This document shows, piece by piece, positions 1-10,303 of a stretch of 64,000 bases of DNA (the first letter of the stretch is position 1; each line of letters starts with the position of its first letter). Under the pieces are notes generated by a model. That model saw only the letters and a list, made by a program, of their open reading frames with translations. It did not search any database and was not told the DNA's origin. The stretch is from Hyphomicrobiales bacterium (GTDB lineage: Bacteria; Pseudomonadota; Alphaproteobacteria; Rhizobiales; Rhizobiaceae): NCBI GenBank assembly GCA_900465665.1, contig UBJO01000024.1:3774-67773 (forward strand), read 5' to 3'. A program made the position numbers and the translations under genes.

Positions 1-93
1 TCCCCCACAAGGGGGGAGATCGGCTAGGGGCGGTCGCTAGCTTCACTTTATTGGCGAAAACGCTCGGCCAATGGGGCATCAGCCCATCAAGTG

Positions 94-1020
94 TCAGGCG
101 TTAAGCGCTACCGCGATTTCTCCTGCGAGACGGGCGTTGTTTTCCACCAGTGCGATGTTGGTCTTCAGGCTCTGGCCGTCGGTCAGGTCGAAGATGGTGC
201 TCAGCAGGTAGGGCGTGACGGCCTTGCCGGAGATTTCGTCGCGTTCGGCGCTGTCGAGCGCGCGCTGGATGTAGATTTCCATCTCTTCGGCCGGGATTTC
301 GTCGGCCTCGGGCACCGGATTGGCGATCAGCATGCCGCCGTCGATGCCGAGCTGTTCGCGCACCGTCTGGAAGTTGGCGATGGCCGCCGGGCTGTTCAGC
401 GTCAGCGGGCTGCGCAGGCCTGATGAGCGCGACCAGAAGGCCGGGAATTCTTCGCTTTCGTAGGTGACAACGGGAACGCCAGCGGTTTCCAGCACTTCCA
501 GCGTCTTCGGCACGTCGAGGATCGCCTTGGCGCCGGCGCAGACGACGATGACGCCGGTGCGGGCGAGTTCTTCCAGATCGGCGGAGATGTCGAAGCTCTC
601 TTCCGCGCCGCGATGCACGCCACCGATGCCGCCGGTCGCGAAGACCTTGATGCCGGCGCGTTCGGCGGCGATCATCGTCGCGGCGACGGTGGTTGCGCCG
701 TGGCGGCGCTCGGCGATCGCGAAGGCGAGGTCGGCGCGCGAGACCTTCAGCACATCCTTGGCCTTGGCCAGCTGCTCGAGCTCTTCGGCTTCAAGCCCGA
801 TGTGGAGCGTGCCGTGGATGACGGCGATGGTGGCGGGGACGGCACCCTGTTCGCGGATGATCGATTCGACGCTGCGGGCCATCTCGATATTCCCGGGGTA
901 GGGCATGCCGTGGGTGATGATCGTCGATTCGAGCGCCACGATCGGCGCGCCACGCTGCTTGGCGCTCGCCACTTCCTTGGAATAGGTGATCGGCAGCTTG
1001 GAGGAGAGAGTGTTCGTCAT
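94..1020 (-). CDS. psuG: Pseudouridine-5'-phosphate glycosidase
   Basis: Cleaves the C-C bond of pseudouridine 5'-phosphate to uracil and ribose 5-phosphate, the second step of pseudouridine breakdown in the cytosol. The 308-residue protein has the usual family length. It carries ALESTIITHGMP with Glu31, a lysine at 92 (LKVSRADL) and a lysine at 165 (CAGAKAILD), which line up with the catalytic Glu and Lys residues known in E. coli PsuG. The ATG at 1020 is preferred over in-frame starts up to 1077, because it has GGAAG just upstream and avoids overlap with psuK. It lies 28 bases downstream of psuK and is surely co-transcribed with it. Confidence 0.93.
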   Translation of the reverse strand: MTNTLSSKLPITYSKEVASAKQRGAPIVALESTIITHGMPYPGNIEMARSVESIIREQGAVPATIAVIHGTLHIGLEAEELEQLAKAKDVLKVSRADLAFAIAERRHGATTVAATMIAAERAGIKVFATGGIGGVHRGAEESFDISADLEELARTGVIVVCAGAKAILDVPKTLEVLETAGVPVVTYESEEFPAFWSRSSGLRSPLTLNSPAAIANFQTVREQLGIDGGMLIANPVPEADEIPAEEMEIYIQRALDSAERDEISGKAVTPYLLSTIFDLTDGQSLKTNIALVENNARLAGEIAVALNA

Positions 1021-1048
1021 CGGATCTTCCATTTCGTCTGATTGGGTT

Positions 1049-1993
1049 TCAATGCAGAATTCTCGCCGGCGGGACAAGAGCCAGAGCCTGTTTCAGCAGA
1101 TCGGCGGAGAGATTTTCGTTGACCGCATTAGGCGACTGGACCGTCAGCGCTGCAGCAGCCGCTCCCTCGCGGATGGCCTCGCTCATCGGTAGCCCGCGCA
1201 AAAGTGCTGCGATAACGCCCGAAGCGAGGGAATCGCCGGCACCGGTCACGTCGGACACGTGCTCGACATTGGCCGGCTGCAGCGCGGCGACATGGCCTGC
1301 GGAAAAGGCGATCAGCTCGCGCTGTCCCCGGGTGACGACACCGCCCCTGAGGCCGATATCACCGAGCAGTGACGGCCAGTGGACGGGGTTTTCCGGCCGC
1401 TCGCCGGTCAGCGCCGTTGCCTCGGCCTCGTTCAGGAAGAGATGGTCGATCCCCTGCATGCAGGCTTTCAGCTTCACCGCCTTGGCCGGCGAGATGGCGA
1501 TCGCCGCCACCGGCTTGCCGAGCGCCTTGGCGCGCGCGGTGATCGACACCAGCGTCTCCTCCGGCAGGTTCGCATCGAAGAGGATCATGTCGGTCGCCGA
1601 AAACGCGTCGCGCACCGAGCGGATCGACAGGCGGCGCGGCACGAACATGCGGTAGAGATCCATGTCGGCCAGCGCGATCACCAGATTGCCGTCGCGTTCG
1701 ATGATCGCGGTATAGCTCGGCGTCTTGCGGTCCAGAAAGATGAAGGGGCGGTCGTTGACGCCGGCGAGATCGGCGGCTTCGCTCACCATCTCTCCGGTCG
1801 GGTCGCCGCCACGTGGCGAGATCATGGTGACGTCGAAGCCGAGGCGAGCGAGGTTGCGGGCCGCGTTGAAGCCGCCGCCGCCGGCTTCCTCGAACCAGGA
1901 GCCGGGGTTGCTGGCGCCATCTGCCGTGGCGCCCGATATGCGGCCCCGGCGATCGATATGGGCACCGCCAAGCACGAGAATCTTCTTGCTCAT
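1049..1993 (-). CDS. psuK: PfkB-family carbohydrate kinase, probable pseudouridine kinase
   Basis: Probably phosphorylates pseudouridine to its 5'-phosphate, supplying the substrate of the adjacent psuG. The 314-residue protein begins with a glycine-rich ribokinase N-terminus (LVLGGAHIDRRG, then GGGGFNAARNLARLG). Near the C-terminus it carries the PfkB signature DVTGAGDSLASG with the catalytic Asp. PfkB enzymes have varied substrates, so the assignment relies on pairing with psuG. The gene is divergent from recA, with about 240 bases between the two starts. Confidence 0.85.
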   Translation of the reverse strand: MSKKILVLGGAHIDRRGRISGATADGASNPGSWFEEAGGGGFNAARNLARLGFDVTMISPRGGDPTGEMVSEAADLAGVNDRPFIFLDRKTPSYTAIIERDGNLVIALADMDLYRMFVPRRLSIRSVRDAFSATDMILFDANLPEETLVSITARAKALGKPVAAIAISPAKAVKLKACMQGIDHLFLNEAEATALTGERPENPVHWPSLLGDIGLRGGVVTRGQRELIAFSAGHVAALQPANVEHVSDVTGAGDSLASGVIAALLRGLPMSEAIREGAAAAALTVQSPNAVNENLSADLLKQALALVPPARILH

Positions 1994-2091
1994 CTCATCG
2001 CTCCGAAATGCAGTCTTGGCCGAATCGTGCGGCCTCCGGAAGCGCGGTCAGCCGCCGTCCAGGTGCTGTAAGCTCTTGCTTTGCATGGATA

Positions 2092-2107
2092 AAACAAATG
2101 TAGAACA
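2092..2107 (+). promoter_or_regulatory. LexA-like SOS operator, distal copy
   Basis: AAAC-N7-GAAC differs by one base from the alphaproteobacterial LexA consensus GAAC-N7-GAAC. It also overlaps a TTG-N11-CAA match at 2081-2097, the form described for Rhizobium etli recA. It lies about 130 bases upstream of the recA start, and could also affect psuK. Confidence 0.6.
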
Positions 2108-2159
2108 CAGGCCGTTTTACCTCTTTCTTTCAATGCTTTGAACGGCACTTGCGTGATGA

Positions 2160-2175
2160 GAACAAATGCGGTACA
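2160..2175 (+). promoter_or_regulatory. LexA-like SOS operator, proximal copy
   Basis: GAAC-N7-GTAC is one mismatch from GAAC-N7-GAAC and overlaps a second TTG-N11-CAA match at 2149-2165. Both candidate operators share the core AACAAATG. This copy is about 60 bases upstream of the recA ATG. Confidence 0.55.
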
Positions 2176-2233
2176 AAATCGACATCGGCGGCGACATTGC
2201 TTGAGCGGCTTCAATAACCTAAAGGTGGATCGA

Positions 2234-3310
2234 ATGTCACAGAATACATTGCGGCTTGTAGAGGACAAATCGGTGGACAAAAGCAAGGCACTTGAAGCGG
2301 CACTCTCACAGATCGAGCGGTCGTTCGGCAAGGGCTCTATCATGAAGCTCGGCTCGAACGAGGGCGTGGTCGAGATCGAGACCGTTTCGACGGGCTCTCT
2401 CGGACTGGATATCGCACTCGGGATCGGCGGTCTTCCCAAGGGACGTATCATCGAAATTTACGGGCCGGAAAGCTCGGGTAAGACGACGCTGGCGCTGCAG
2501 ACGATCGCGGAAGCCCAGAAGAAGGGCGGCATCTGCGCCTTCGTCGACGCCGAACACGCGCTTGATCCGGTTTACGCTCGCAAGCTGGGCGTCGATCTGC
2601 ACAATCTGCTGATCTCGCAGCCGGATACGGGCGAACAGGCGCTCGAAATCACCGACACGCTGGTGCGCTCCGGTGCCGTCGACGTGCTGGTCGTGGACTC
2701 GGTTGCGGCGCTGACGCCGCGCGCCGAAATCGAAGGCGAGATGGGCGACAGCCTTCCTGGTCTGCAGGCGCGACTGATGAGCCAAGCGCTGCGCAAGCTG
2801 ACGGCCTCGATTTCGAAGTCGAAGACCATGGTCATCTTCATCAACCAGATCCGCATGAAGATCGGCGTCATGTTCGGTTCGCCTGAGACGACGACGGGTG
2901 GTAACGCGCTGAAGTTCTACGCCTCGGTTCGCCTCGACATCCGCCGCATCGGCGCCGTCAAGGAGCGCGAAGAGGTGATCGGTAACCAGACGCGCGTCAA
3001 GGTCGTCAAGAACAAGATGGCGCCTCCCTTCAAGCAGGTCGAATTCGACATCATGTACGGCGAAGGCGTATCGAAGACCGGCGAGCTGGTCGACCTCGGC
3101 GTCAAGGCCGGGATCGTCGAGAAGTCCGGCGCCTGGTTCTCCTATAACAGCCAGCGTCTCGGCCAGGGCCGCGAGAACGCCAAGACGTTCCTGCGCGATA
3201 ATCCCGAGCTGATGCGCGAGATCGAAACCTCGATCCGCCAGAACGCCGGCCTGATCGCCGATCAGCTGCAGAATGGCGGCCCTGACGCCAACGATTCCGA
3301 CGGCGAATAA
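2234..3310 (+). CDS. recA: Recombinase RecA
   Basis: DNA-dependent ATPase that forms filaments on single-stranded DNA, drives homologous recombination, and stimulates LexA self-cleavage in the SOS response. The 358-residue protein has Walker A GPESSGKT at residues 77-84, the [15 protein letters not shown] loop region, and an acidic C-terminal tail (NDSDGE). The start at 2234 is chosen because MSQNTLRL matches the family N-terminus and AAAGGTGG lies just upstream; an in-frame extension to 2138 would run through the operator region. A strong terminator follows at 3340. Confidence 0.99.
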   Translation: MSQNTLRLVEDKSVDKSKALEAALSQIERSFGKGSIMKLGSNEGVVEIETVSTGSLGLDIALGIGGLPKGRIIEIYGPESSGKTTLALQTIAEAQKKGGICAFVDAEHALDPVYARKLGVDLHNLLISQPDTGEQALEITDTLVRSGAVDVLVVDSVAALTPRAEIEGEMGDSLPGLQARLMSQALRKLTASISKSKTMVIFINQIRMKIGVMFGSPETTTGGNALKFYASVRLDIRRIGAVKEREEVIGNQTRVKVVKNKMAPPFKQVEFDIMYGEGVSKTGELVDLGVKAGIVEKSGAWFSYNSQRLGQGRENAKTFLRDNPELMREIETSIRQNAGLIADQLQNGGPDANDSDGE

Positions 3311-3339
3311 GCCTCAATCCACGACTGAATAGTTCAAAG

Positions 3340-3375
3340 CCGGCTGCATTCCTTGATCAGAATGCAGCCGGTTTT
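3340..3375 (+). terminator. Rho-independent terminator of recA
   Basis: A perfect 12-base stem (CCGGCTGCATTC pairing with its complement at 3360-3371), an 8-base loop, then TTTTGTTTG. It separates recA from alaS. Confidence 0.9.
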
Positions 3376-3466
3376 GTTTGTCTGCTGGACAGTGGTTAAC
3401 GTCGGCGATAAAAGCCACTGAATTTTCAAGATTTGACCTGCCTTGGGCAGCACTGAAGGGCATAGC

Positions 3467-6127
3467 ATGAGCGGTGTGAACGAAATCCGATCGACCTTCC
3501 TCGACTACTTCAAGAAGAACGGCCACGAGATCGTTTCATCGAGCCCGCTGGTGCCGCGCAACGACCCGACGCTGATGTTCACGAACGCCGGCATGGTGCA
3601 ATTCAAGAACGTCTTCACCGGTCTCGAGCAGCGTCCCTACAAGACGGCGTCGACCGCGCAGAAGTGCGTGCGCGCCGGCGGCAAGCATAACGACCTCGAC
3701 AATGTCGGCTATACTGCGCGCCACCATACCTTCTTCGAAATGCTCGGCAATTTCTCCTTCGGCGATTACTTCAAGGAGCAGGCGATCGAGCATGCCTGGA
3801 CGCTGATCACCAAGGAGTTCGGCATCGACGCCAAGCGTCTGCTGGTCACCGTCTATCACACCGACGACGAGGCCTTTAATCTCTGGAAGAAGATCGCCGG
3901 CCTCTCCGACGACAAGATCATCCGCATTCCGACCAGCGACAATTTCTGGGCGATGGGTGACACCGGCCCGTGCGGCCCCTGTTCCGAGATCTTCTACGAT
4001 CACGGCGATCATATCTGGGGCGGCCCTCCCGGCTCGCCGGAAGAAGACGGCGATCGCTTCATCGAGATCTGGAACCTCGTCTTCATGCAGTACGAGCAGA
4101 TCACCAAGGAAGAGCGCGTCGACCTGCCGCGTCCGTCGATCGACACCGGCATGGGTCTCGAGCGTATCGCAGCTCTGCTGCAGGGCAAGCACGACAATTA
4201 CGACATCGACCTGTTCCGCGCGCTGATCTCGGCATCCGAGGAAGCAACAGGCGTCAAGGCCGAGGGTGAGCAGCGCGCCAGCCATCGCGTCATCGCCGAT
4301 CACCTGCGTTCGTCCGCATTCCTGATCGCCGACGGCGTTCTGCCGTCCGCCGAAGGCCGCGGCTACGTGCTTCGTCGCATCATGCGCCGCGCCATGCGCC
4401 ATGCCGAACTGCTCGGCGCCCGCGAGCCGCTGATGTGGAAGCTTTTGCCTGCGCTGATCCAGCAGATGGGCCGCGCCTATCCGGAGCTGGTGCGCGCAGA
4501 AGCCTTGATCACCGAGACGCTGAAGCTCGAAGAGACCAAGTTCCGCACGACGCTGAAGCGCGGTCTGTCGCTTCTGTCGGATGCCACGACGACGCTCGGC
4601 AAGGGCGACATGCTCGACGGCGAGACCGCCTTCAAGCTCTACGACACCTACGGCTTCCCGCTCGACCTGACGCAGGACGCGCTGCGCGCCCGCGAAATCA
4701 ACGTCGATCTCGCCGGCTTCACCGACGCCATGGAGCGCCAGAAGGCAGAGGCACGCTCGCATTGGGCAGGTTCCGGCGACAAGGCGACCGAGACGATCTG
4801 GTTCGAACTGCGCGACAAGCACGGCGCCACCGAATTCCTCGGCTATGACACCGAGACCGCCGAAGGCGTGGTCCAGGCGATCGTCAAGGACGGCGCTGCC
4901 GTCGGCGAAGCGGCCAAGGGCGACAAGGTGCAGATCGTCGTCAACCAGACGCCGTTCTATGGCGAATCCGGTGGCCAGATGGGCGATGCGGGTGTCATTT
5001 CTTCCGATAACGCCAAGATCGAAATCACTGATACGCAAAAGCGCGGCGAGGGGCTGTTCGTTCACACGGGCACCGTCGTCGAAGGCTTGGTCAAGGCCGG
5101 CGATGCCGTGGCATTGACCGTCGATCACGCCCGCCGTTCGCATATCCGCGCCAACCACTCGGCGACCCATCTGCTGCATGAGGCACTGCGCGAGGTGCTC
5201 GGCACCCATGTCGCCCAGAAGGGCTCGCTGGTCACGCCGGATCGCCTGCGCTTCGACGTCTCGCATCCGAAGCCGATGACGGCGGAAGAGCTCAAGGTGG
5301 TCGAGGATATGGCCAATGAAATCATTCTGCAGAATTCGCCGGTCACGACCCGACTGATGAGCGTCGACGACGCCCGCGCCGAGGGCGCGATGGCGTTGTT
5401 CGGCGAAAAATACGGCGACGAAGTCCGCGTCGTGTCCATGGGTCAGGGCCTGCATGGCGCGAAGACAGGCAAGCCTTACTCGATCGAACTTTGCGGCGGC
5501 ACGCACGTGTCTGCGACCGGTGACATCGGTCTCGTACGCATTCTCGGTGACAGCGCCGTCAGCTCCGGCGTTCGCCGTCTTGAGGCCGTCACCGGCGAAG
5601 CGGCGCGTGCCTATCTCGCCGAACAGGACGAGCGCGTGAAGGCGCTGGCGACCTCGCTCAAGGTTCAGCCGGCCGACGTGCTGACGCGCGTTGAAGCGCT
5701 GATGGACGAGCGCCGCAAGCTCGAGAAGGAATTGGCGGATGCCAAGCGCAAGCTCGCCATGGGTGGCGGGCAGGGCGCCTCGGAAGAGGCCGTGCGTGAC
5801 ATCGCCGGCGTCAAGTTCCTCGGCAAGGCCATCTCCGGCGTCGATCCAAAGGATCTCAAGGGTCTGGCGGACGACGGCAAGGCAAGCCTCGGCTCCGGCG
5901 TCGTGACCCTGATCGGCGTCTCCGAAGACGGCAAGGCCAGCGCCGTGGTCGCGGTCACCGCTGATCTCGTCGGTCGTTTCAGCGCCGTCGATCTGGTCCG
6001 CGTCGCATCCGCCGCTCTCGGCGGCAAGGGTGGCGGCGGCCGTCCCGACATGGCGCAGGCCGGCGGTCCGGATGGATCGAAGGCCGACGAGGCGCTCGAG
6101 GCCGTCGCGGCTGCGCTGGCTGGCTGA
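3467..6127 (+). CDS. alaS: Alanyl-tRNA synthetase
   Basis: Charges tRNA-Ala and edits mischarged Ser and Gly. The 886-residue protein has the class II catalytic core at the N-terminus ([18 protein letters not shown], then the [12 protein letters not shown] motif). The editing domain shows the HSATHLLHE and CGGTH zinc/editing motifs, and a C-terminal DHHA1-type domain ends in a glycine-rich stretch. The ATG at 3467 follows GAAGGG at good spacing; an upstream in-frame codon at 3443 is less likely. It is flanked by terminators on both sides, so probably monocistronic. Confidence 0.99.
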   Translation: MSGVNEIRSTFLDYFKKNGHEIVSSSPLVPRNDPTLMFTNAGMVQFKNVFTGLEQRPYKTASTAQKCVRAGGKHNDLDNVGYTARHHTFFEMLGNFSFGDYFKEQAIEHAWTLITKEFGIDAKRLLVTVYHTDDEAFNLWKKIAGLSDDKIIRIPTSDNFWAMGDTGPCGPCSEIFYDHGDHIWGGPPGSPEEDGDRFIEIWNLVFMQYEQITKEERVDLPRPSIDTGMGLERIAALLQGKHDNYDIDLFRALISASEEATGVKAEGEQRASHRVIADHLRSSAFLIADGVLPSAEGRGYVLRRIMRRAMRHAELLGAREPLMWKLLPALIQQMGRAYPELVRAEALITETLKLEETKFRTTLKRGLSLLSDATTTLGKGDMLDGETAFKLYDTYGFPLDLTQDALRAREINVDLAGFTDAMERQKAEARSHWAGSGDKATETIWFELRDKHGATEFLGYDTETAEGVVQAIVKDGAAVGEAAKGDKVQIVVNQTPFYGESGGQMGDAGVISSDNAKIEITDTQKRGEGLFVHTGTVVEGLVKAGDAVALTVDHARRSHIRANHSATHLLHEALREVLGTHVAQKGSLVTPDRLRFDVSHPKPMTAEELKVVEDMANEIILQNSPVTTRLMSVDDARAEGAMALFGEKYGDEVRVVSMGQGLHGAKTGKPYSIELCGGTHVSATGDIGLVRILGDSAVSSGVRRLEAVTGEAARAYLAEQDERVKALATSLKVQPADVLTRVEALMDERRKLEKELADAKRKLAMGGGQGASEEAVRDIAGVKFLGKAISGVDPKDLKGLADDGKASLGSGVVTLIGVSEDGKASAVVAVTADLVGRFSAVDLVRVASAALGGKGGGGRPDMAQAGGPDGSKADEALEAVAAALAG

Positions 6128-6151
6128 TCGGCCTTTTCTGACTGGATTGCG

Positions 6152-6186
6152 AAAGGCGGGTGCTTCGGGTGCCCGCCTTTTTCTTT
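6152..6186 (+). terminator. Rho-independent terminator of alaS
   Basis: AAAGGCGGG and CCCGCCTTT form a stem around an 11-base loop and run into TTTTTCTTTT, 25 bases after the alaS stop. Confidence 0.9.
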
Positions 6187-6263
6187 TGCGCCGGCAATTC
6201 AGCAGGATTTGTCAAATCGCGTTATGTTTGTCTGCAGCCGGTCAACTGGCATGAGGTTTCGAC

Positions 6264-7115
6264 ATGAACGGCACCACGGCATGGGCACTCTACGAAAGCC
6301 GCCTGAGGCGGGTTTCGGCCTATATCCATGATCATCTCGATGAAGAGCTGGATATGGACACGCTCGCCGAGATCGCCTGCATGTCGAGCTATCACTGGCA
6401 CCGGATCTATCGCGCGGTTCATGGAGAGACGCTGACGGCGACCGTCAAGCGGCTGAGACTGCATCGCGCGGCGGGCGATATCGTCCGTTCGGATCTCGGT
6501 ATCGGGGAGATTGCCAGGCGATCCGGCTATCCCAACCTCCAGTCTTTCAACCGCATTTTCAAATCGGTCTACGGCATGCCGCCGGCCCGTTATCGGAAAG
6601 AGGGAAGCCACACGGAGTTCCAACCCTCACCTAACGGAAGGACCAAAGCCATGTTCAACGTTACCTTACGGAAGATCGAGCACATCGCGCTTGTCGGCGT
6701 GCGCCACACAGGCTCCTATATGCAGATCAGCAAGGCGTTCGAGGTTCTCTTCGGTACGCTCCACGCGCGCGGGCTGGCGAGGCCCGATATGCGGATGATC
6801 GGCGTCTATTTCGATGATCCCGATCTCGTGTCGGCCGAAGAGCTTCGCTCCATTGCCTGTGTCTCAGTGCAAGGCGAGATTAAGGTCGAGGCACCGCTTG
6901 AGCCCTTCACCCTCGACGGCGGGGAGTATGCGGTGCTCAGCCACAAGGGACCCTATGCCGATATGCACAAGGCCTATCAGTGGCTGTTTTCCGAATGGCT
7001 GCCGACCTCGGGCCGGCAGCTGCGTGACGGGCTGATGTTCGAGGACTACCTAAACAATCCGCGCGACGTACCGCCGACAGAGTTGGTCACCGAGATCTAC
7101 ATGCCGCTCGCATGA
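6264..7115 (+). CDS. AraC-family regulator with GyrI-like effector domain
   Basis: A 283-residue transcription factor. Residues about 10-112 form an AraC/XylS double helix-turn-helix (DMDTLAEIACMSSYHWHRIYR, then GIGEIARRSGYPNLQSFNRIFK and the closing YGMPPARYR). Residues about 130-283 resemble the GyrI/SbmC small-molecule binding fold (HIALVGVRHTGSY and a YAVLSHKGPY segment). This architecture is typical of Rob/SoxS-like drug or toxin sensors. The ATG at 6264 follows ATGAGG. It converges on the glutathione transferase gene with a 5-base gap. The target genes cannot be told from the sequence. Confidence 0.9.
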   Translation: MNGTTAWALYESRLRRVSAYIHDHLDEELDMDTLAEIACMSSYHWHRIYRAVHGETLTATVKRLRLHRAAGDIVRSDLGIGEIARRSGYPNLQSFNRIFKSVYGMPPARYRKEGSHTEFQPSPNGRTKAMFNVTLRKIEHIALVGVRHTGSYMQISKAFEVLFGTLHARGLARPDMRMIGVYFDDPDLVSAEELRSIACVSVQGEIKVEAPLEPFTLDGGEYAVLSHKGPYADMHKAYQWLFSEWLPTSGRQLRDGLMFEDYLNNPRDVPPTELVTEIYMPLA

Positions 7116-7120
7116 GCCCG

Positions 7121-7750
7121 TCAGGCGCTCTTCTGCAGCGCCTTGGTGGCTTCGTCATCGATTATGTTCGCCTTCTTATAGGCGGCACGGTCGGTGACGC
7201 GGGCGACGTAATCGGCAAAGGCTTGGCGTTTCTCGAAGGTGCCGAATCCGAGGCCCCAGCCGACATGCGAGCCGACATAGACGTCGGCCGCCGTAAAGCG
7301 GTTGCCGGCGATATAGGGCGAGGCACTGACGGCTTTTTCGAGCGTGTCCATCACGTCGGCATAGCTGCCATATCCCGCCATCCGGCTCTTGTCTGCCGGC
7401 GTGTGGAAGCCGAGGGCGCGGTTGGTGGTGGCTGCTTCCAGCGGGCCCGCGGCGAAGAACATCCAGCGATAGTAGCTGCCGCGTTCTTCGGCCGTCGGCG
7501 CAAGGCCTGCTTCCGGAAAAGCTTCGGCCAGATAGGCGCAGATGGCGGCGCATTCGGTGACGACAGTCTTGCCGTGGCGGATCGCCGGCACCTTGCCCAT
7601 CGGGTTGATGGCAAGATAATCCGGCGCCTTCATGCTGCTTTCGAAGCCGAGGACCTCGGTCGTATAGGGAGCGCCGGTTTCCTCCAGCATCCAGCGGGCG
7701 ATCCGTCCGCGTGACATCGGGTTGGTGTAGAATATCAGTTCGTCGGCCAT
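7121..7750 (-). CDS. Glutathione S-transferase family protein
   Basis: A 209-residue cytosolic GST-like protein, the standard family length. The N-terminal thioredoxin-like half (FYTNPMSRGRIARWMLEETG, then GKVPAI and the TECAAICAYLAEAFP helix) contains the glutathione site. The helical C-terminal half includes the conserved FTAADVYVG N-capping motif. GAGGAGAAC lies just before the ATG at 7750. It may detoxify electrophiles, but the substrate is not evident. It converges on an AraC/GyrI regulator, which may or may not control it. Confidence 0.92.
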   Translation of the reverse strand: MADELIFYTNPMSRGRIARWMLEETGAPYTTEVLGFESSMKAPDYLAINPMGKVPAIRHGKTVVTECAAICAYLAEAFPEAGLAPTAEERGSYYRWMFFAAGPLEAATTNRALGFHTPADKSRMAGYGSYADVMDTLEKAVSASPYIAGNRFTAADVYVGSHVGWGLGFGTFEKRQAFADYVARVTDRAAYKKANIIDDEATKALQKSA

Positions 7751-7845
7751 GGTGTTCTCCTCGTTTTTTACATAACTGGCGCGGGCCAGCGGCGAGGCAA
7801 CGTCTATGGCATGGCGATGTCAGATTTTGGCAGTAGCGGTACCAG

Positions 7846-8292
7846 TCAGAGCGCCTTGCGATACTGGATGAAGCCGGAGCGCTCGGCAATGCGGTCGTAA
7901 AGCTTGCGGGCCGTGGCGTTGGTCTCGTGGGTCATCCAGTAGAGCCGGCCGGCGCCATGCTCGCGCGCAAGATCGGCGACGGCCTCGATCAATGCCGCGC
8001 CGGTTCCGAGCCCGCGTTGGCTGTCGTCGACATAGAGATCCTGCAGGTAGCAGGTCCATTTCGGCAACCAGGTGGAGCGGTGAAAGATCGCGTGCACGAT
8101 GCCGACCAGCCTGCCGTCGCCATCGAAGGCGCCGAGTGCGTGCATCGGCTCCGCGGGGTCATGGAAACGGCCCCAGGTCAGGTCCGTGGTCTCCTCGGGG
8201 ATCGCGACTTCGTAGAAGCGCTGATAGCCGGTCCAGAGCGGCTCCCAGGCGCTGCGGTCCGATGGCTTTAGCGGGCGGATGGTCGTGGTCAT
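7846..8292 (-). CDS. GNAT-family N-acetyltransferase
   Basis: A 148-residue single GNAT domain. The acetyl-CoA motif is at YVDDSQRGLGTGAALIEAV (Q/RxxGxG/A form), preceded by the beta4 strand CYLQDLY and followed by the NATARKLYDRIAERSGF helix typical of the family. The ATG at 8292 has an excellent AGGAGGGG upstream; longer in-frame starts would overlap the icd terminator and gene, and are rejected. The acceptor substrate is unknown. It lies downstream of icd but is separated from it by a terminator. Confidence 0.92.
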   Translation of the reverse strand: MTTTIRPLKPSDRSAWEPLWTGYQRFYEVAIPEETTDLTWGRFHDPAEPMHALGAFDGDGRLVGIVHAIFHRSTWLPKWTCYLQDLYVDDSQRGLGTGAALIEAVADLAREHGAGRLYWMTHETNATARKLYDRIAERSGFIQYRKAL

Positions 8293-8320
8293 CTTATTGT
8301 TCCCCTCCTGATGTCCCTGA

Positions 8321-8348
8321 AACGAAAACGGCGGGGAAAACCCCGCCG
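8321..8348 (-). terminator. Rho-independent terminator of icd
   Basis: On the minus strand an 8-base stem CGGCGGGG with a TTTT loop and its complement runs into TTTTCGTTTC, 25 bases after the icd stop. It sits just upstream of the GNAT ribosome binding site. Confidence 0.88.
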
Positions 8349-8372
8349 CATCGTTCGCATATTCTGGATGGC

Positions 8373-9584
8373 TTATGCCATGGCCTTCTGCAGGTTTTCG
8401 TCGATCTTGTCGAGGAAAGCCGTGGTCGAGAGCCAGGGCTGATCTGGGCCGATCAGCAGCGCCAGGTCCTTGGTCATGAAGCCGGCTTCGACCGTGTCGA
8501 CGCAGACCTTTTCGAGCGTGGCCGCGAACTTCGCCAGTTCGGCGTTGTCGTCGAGCTTGGCGCGGTGCGCGAGGCCACGGGTCCAGGCGAAGATCGAGGC
8601 GATCGAGTTGGTCGAGGTTTCCTGGCCCTTCTGGTGCTGGCGGTAGTGACGCGTCACCGTGCCATGTGCGGCTTCGGCTTCGACGGTCTTGCCATCCGGC
8701 GTGAGCAGAACGGAGGTCATCAGGCCGAGCGAGCCGAAGCCCTGGGCAACGGTGTCGGACTGCACGTCGCCGTCGTAGTTCTTGCAGGCCCAGACATAGC
8801 CGCCGGACCACTTCAGAGCGGATGCGACCATGTCGTCGATCAGGCGGTGCTCGTAGGTGATGCCGATTTCCTTGAACTGATCCTGGAATTCAGCCTCGTA
8901 GACTTCCTGGAAGATGTCCTTGAAGCGGCCGTCATAGGCCTTGAGGATGGTGTTCTTGGTCGACAGGTAAACCGGCCACTTGCGCATCAGGCCGTACATC
9001 ATCGAGGCGCGGGCGAATTCGCGGATCGACTCGTCGAGGTTGTACATGGCCATGGCCACGCCGGCGCCGGGAGCGTCGAATACTTCCTTTTCGATGACCT
9101 GGCCGTCTTCACCGACAAACTTGATGGTCAGCTTGCCCTTGCCCGGGAACTTGAAATCGGTGGCGCGGTACTGGTCGCCGAAGGCGTGACGGCCGACGAC
9201 GATCGGCTTGGTCCAGCCGGGAACGAGGCGCGGAACGTTCTGGCAGATGATCGGTTCGCGGAAGATGACGCCGCCGAGGATGTTGCGGATCGTGCCGTTC
9301 GGGCTCTTCCACATCTGCTTGAGGTTGAATTCCTTGACGCGGTCTTCATCCGGCGTGATCGTCGCGCACTTGATGCCGACGCCGTGCTTCTTGATGGCGT
9401 TGGCGGCATCAACAGTCACCTGGTCGTTGGTGGCGTCGCGGTTTTCGACGGAGAGGTCGAAATAGTCGATGTCGAGGTCGAGATACGGATGGATCAGCTT
9501 GTCCTTGATAAGCTGCCAGATGATGCGCGTCATTTCATCGCCGTCGAGATCGGCGACGGGGTTGGCGACCTTGATCTTCTTCAT
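8373..9584 (-). CDS. icd: Isocitrate dehydrogenase (NADP)
   Basis: Oxidatively decarboxylates isocitrate to 2-oxoglutarate in the TCA cycle, making NADPH. At 403 residues it matches the eukaryote-like homodimeric IDH subfamily usual in rhizobia, rather than the roughly 416-residue E. coli type. Visible are the [20 protein letters not shown]-terminus, [22 protein letters not shown], and the C-terminal [12 protein letters not shown] cofactor region. The ATG at 9584 follows CGAGGCAG. It has its own terminator. Confidence 0.97.
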   Translation of the reverse strand: MKKIKVANPVADLDGDEMTRIIWQLIKDKLIHPYLDLDIDYFDLSVENRDATNDQVTVDAANAIKKHGVGIKCATITPDEDRVKEFNLKQMWKSPNGTIRNILGGVIFREPIICQNVPRLVPGWTKPIVVGRHAFGDQYRATDFKFPGKGKLTIKFVGEDGQVIEKEVFDAPGAGVAMAMYNLDESIREFARASMMYGLMRKWPVYLSTKNTILKAYDGRFKDIFQEVYEAEFQDQFKEIGITYEHRLIDDMVASALKWSGGYVWACKNYDGDVQSDTVAQGFGSLGLMTSVLLTPDGKTVEAEAAHGTVTRHYRQHQKGQETSTNSIASIFAWTRGLAHRAKLDDNAELAKFAATLEKVCVDTVEAGFMTKDLALLIGPDQPWLSTTAFLDKIDENLQKAMA

Positions 9585-9772
9585 GTATCTGCCTCGTTAA
9601 GCTTTTGAGGGACATGCGTCCCTGGTGGGTGATATAAAATCACGTGGGCTATAGCATTGTGCGCCCGGAGTGCAAAGCCGCAAGCAGGGCCGATTTGTGT
9701 GTTTTTGCGCCATTGCCAAGACACGGAAAATGGCTAGTCTCCGCGCAAAACCATTGCCTCGGACATTTGATC

Positions 9773-10303
9773 ATGAAGACGATTTCACTTGCCTTTGCCG
9801 CCTTGCTCGGCCTCACCGCCACGGTATTCGCCGCTGACGCGACGGCGCCGGTCAAGGAGATCATGGAAGCCACGACCAAGAACTGGTCGGGCGCCGACGA
9901 AGACTGGCAGGACATCTTCGACGAGAGCAGGCTGACGCGGATCTACAGCAAGGATTTCGTCGCCAAGTACCGCGCGGCGATGCAGAACCCTGCTGCCGAC
10001 GAGGATGGCGTGTCGCCGTTCGATTACGACGTCATCGTCAATGGCGAGGATGCTTGCCCGCTGCAGGACATGACCTATACGCCGAAGCCCGGCGAAAACG
10101 GCGCGACGGAAGTGGTGGTCACGTTCAAGAAGCAGACCTGCATGGATGGGATCGACGACAAGCAGGCGCTGACGACCGTTCGCTTCGAGGTGCTGGAAGA
10201 GGGCGGCAAGGCTGTCGTCGACGACGTGTTTACCGAAGGCGATCCCGGCCAGCCGGCGAACTCGCTGAAGAACACCATGGTGCAGATCGCCAAGGGGCAG
10301 TGA
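9773..10303 (+). CDS. Small exported protein of unknown function
   Basis: A 176-residue protein with a clear Sec signal peptide (MKTISLAFAALLGLTATVFA, cleavage after the last Ala). The mature part is acidic and mixed, with two cysteines (in EDACPL and KQTCMDG) that could form a periplasmic disulfide. I do not recognise the family with confidence; it resembles small periplasmic DUF3828-type proteins in size and composition. The ATG at 9773 gives the signal peptide a proper start, and upstream in-frame codons only add non-signal sequence. A 12-base duplication spans the stop codon. Confidence 0.75.
   Translation: MKTISLAFAALLGLTATVFAADATAPVKEIMEATTKNWSGADEDWQDIFDESRLTRIYSKDFVAKYRAAMQNPAADEDGVSPFDYDVIVNGEDACPLQDMTYTPKPGENGATEVVVTFKKQTCMDGIDDKQALTTVRFEVLEEGGKAVVDDVFTEGDPGQPANSLKNTMVQIAKGQ

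Noticed and set aside
1..17. CCCCC-ACAA-GGGGG hairpin at the window edge, possible psuG terminator
   Set aside because: The following bases on the minus strand lie outside the window, so a T tract cannot be seen.
50..72. ATTGGC/GCCAAT inverted repeat after psuG
   Set aside because: Short arms, 11-base loop and no T tract; not a convincing terminator.
3536..5506. A 656-codon minus-strand frame inside alaS
   Set aside because: alaS motifs on the plus strand are intact and complete; the antisense product resembles no family.
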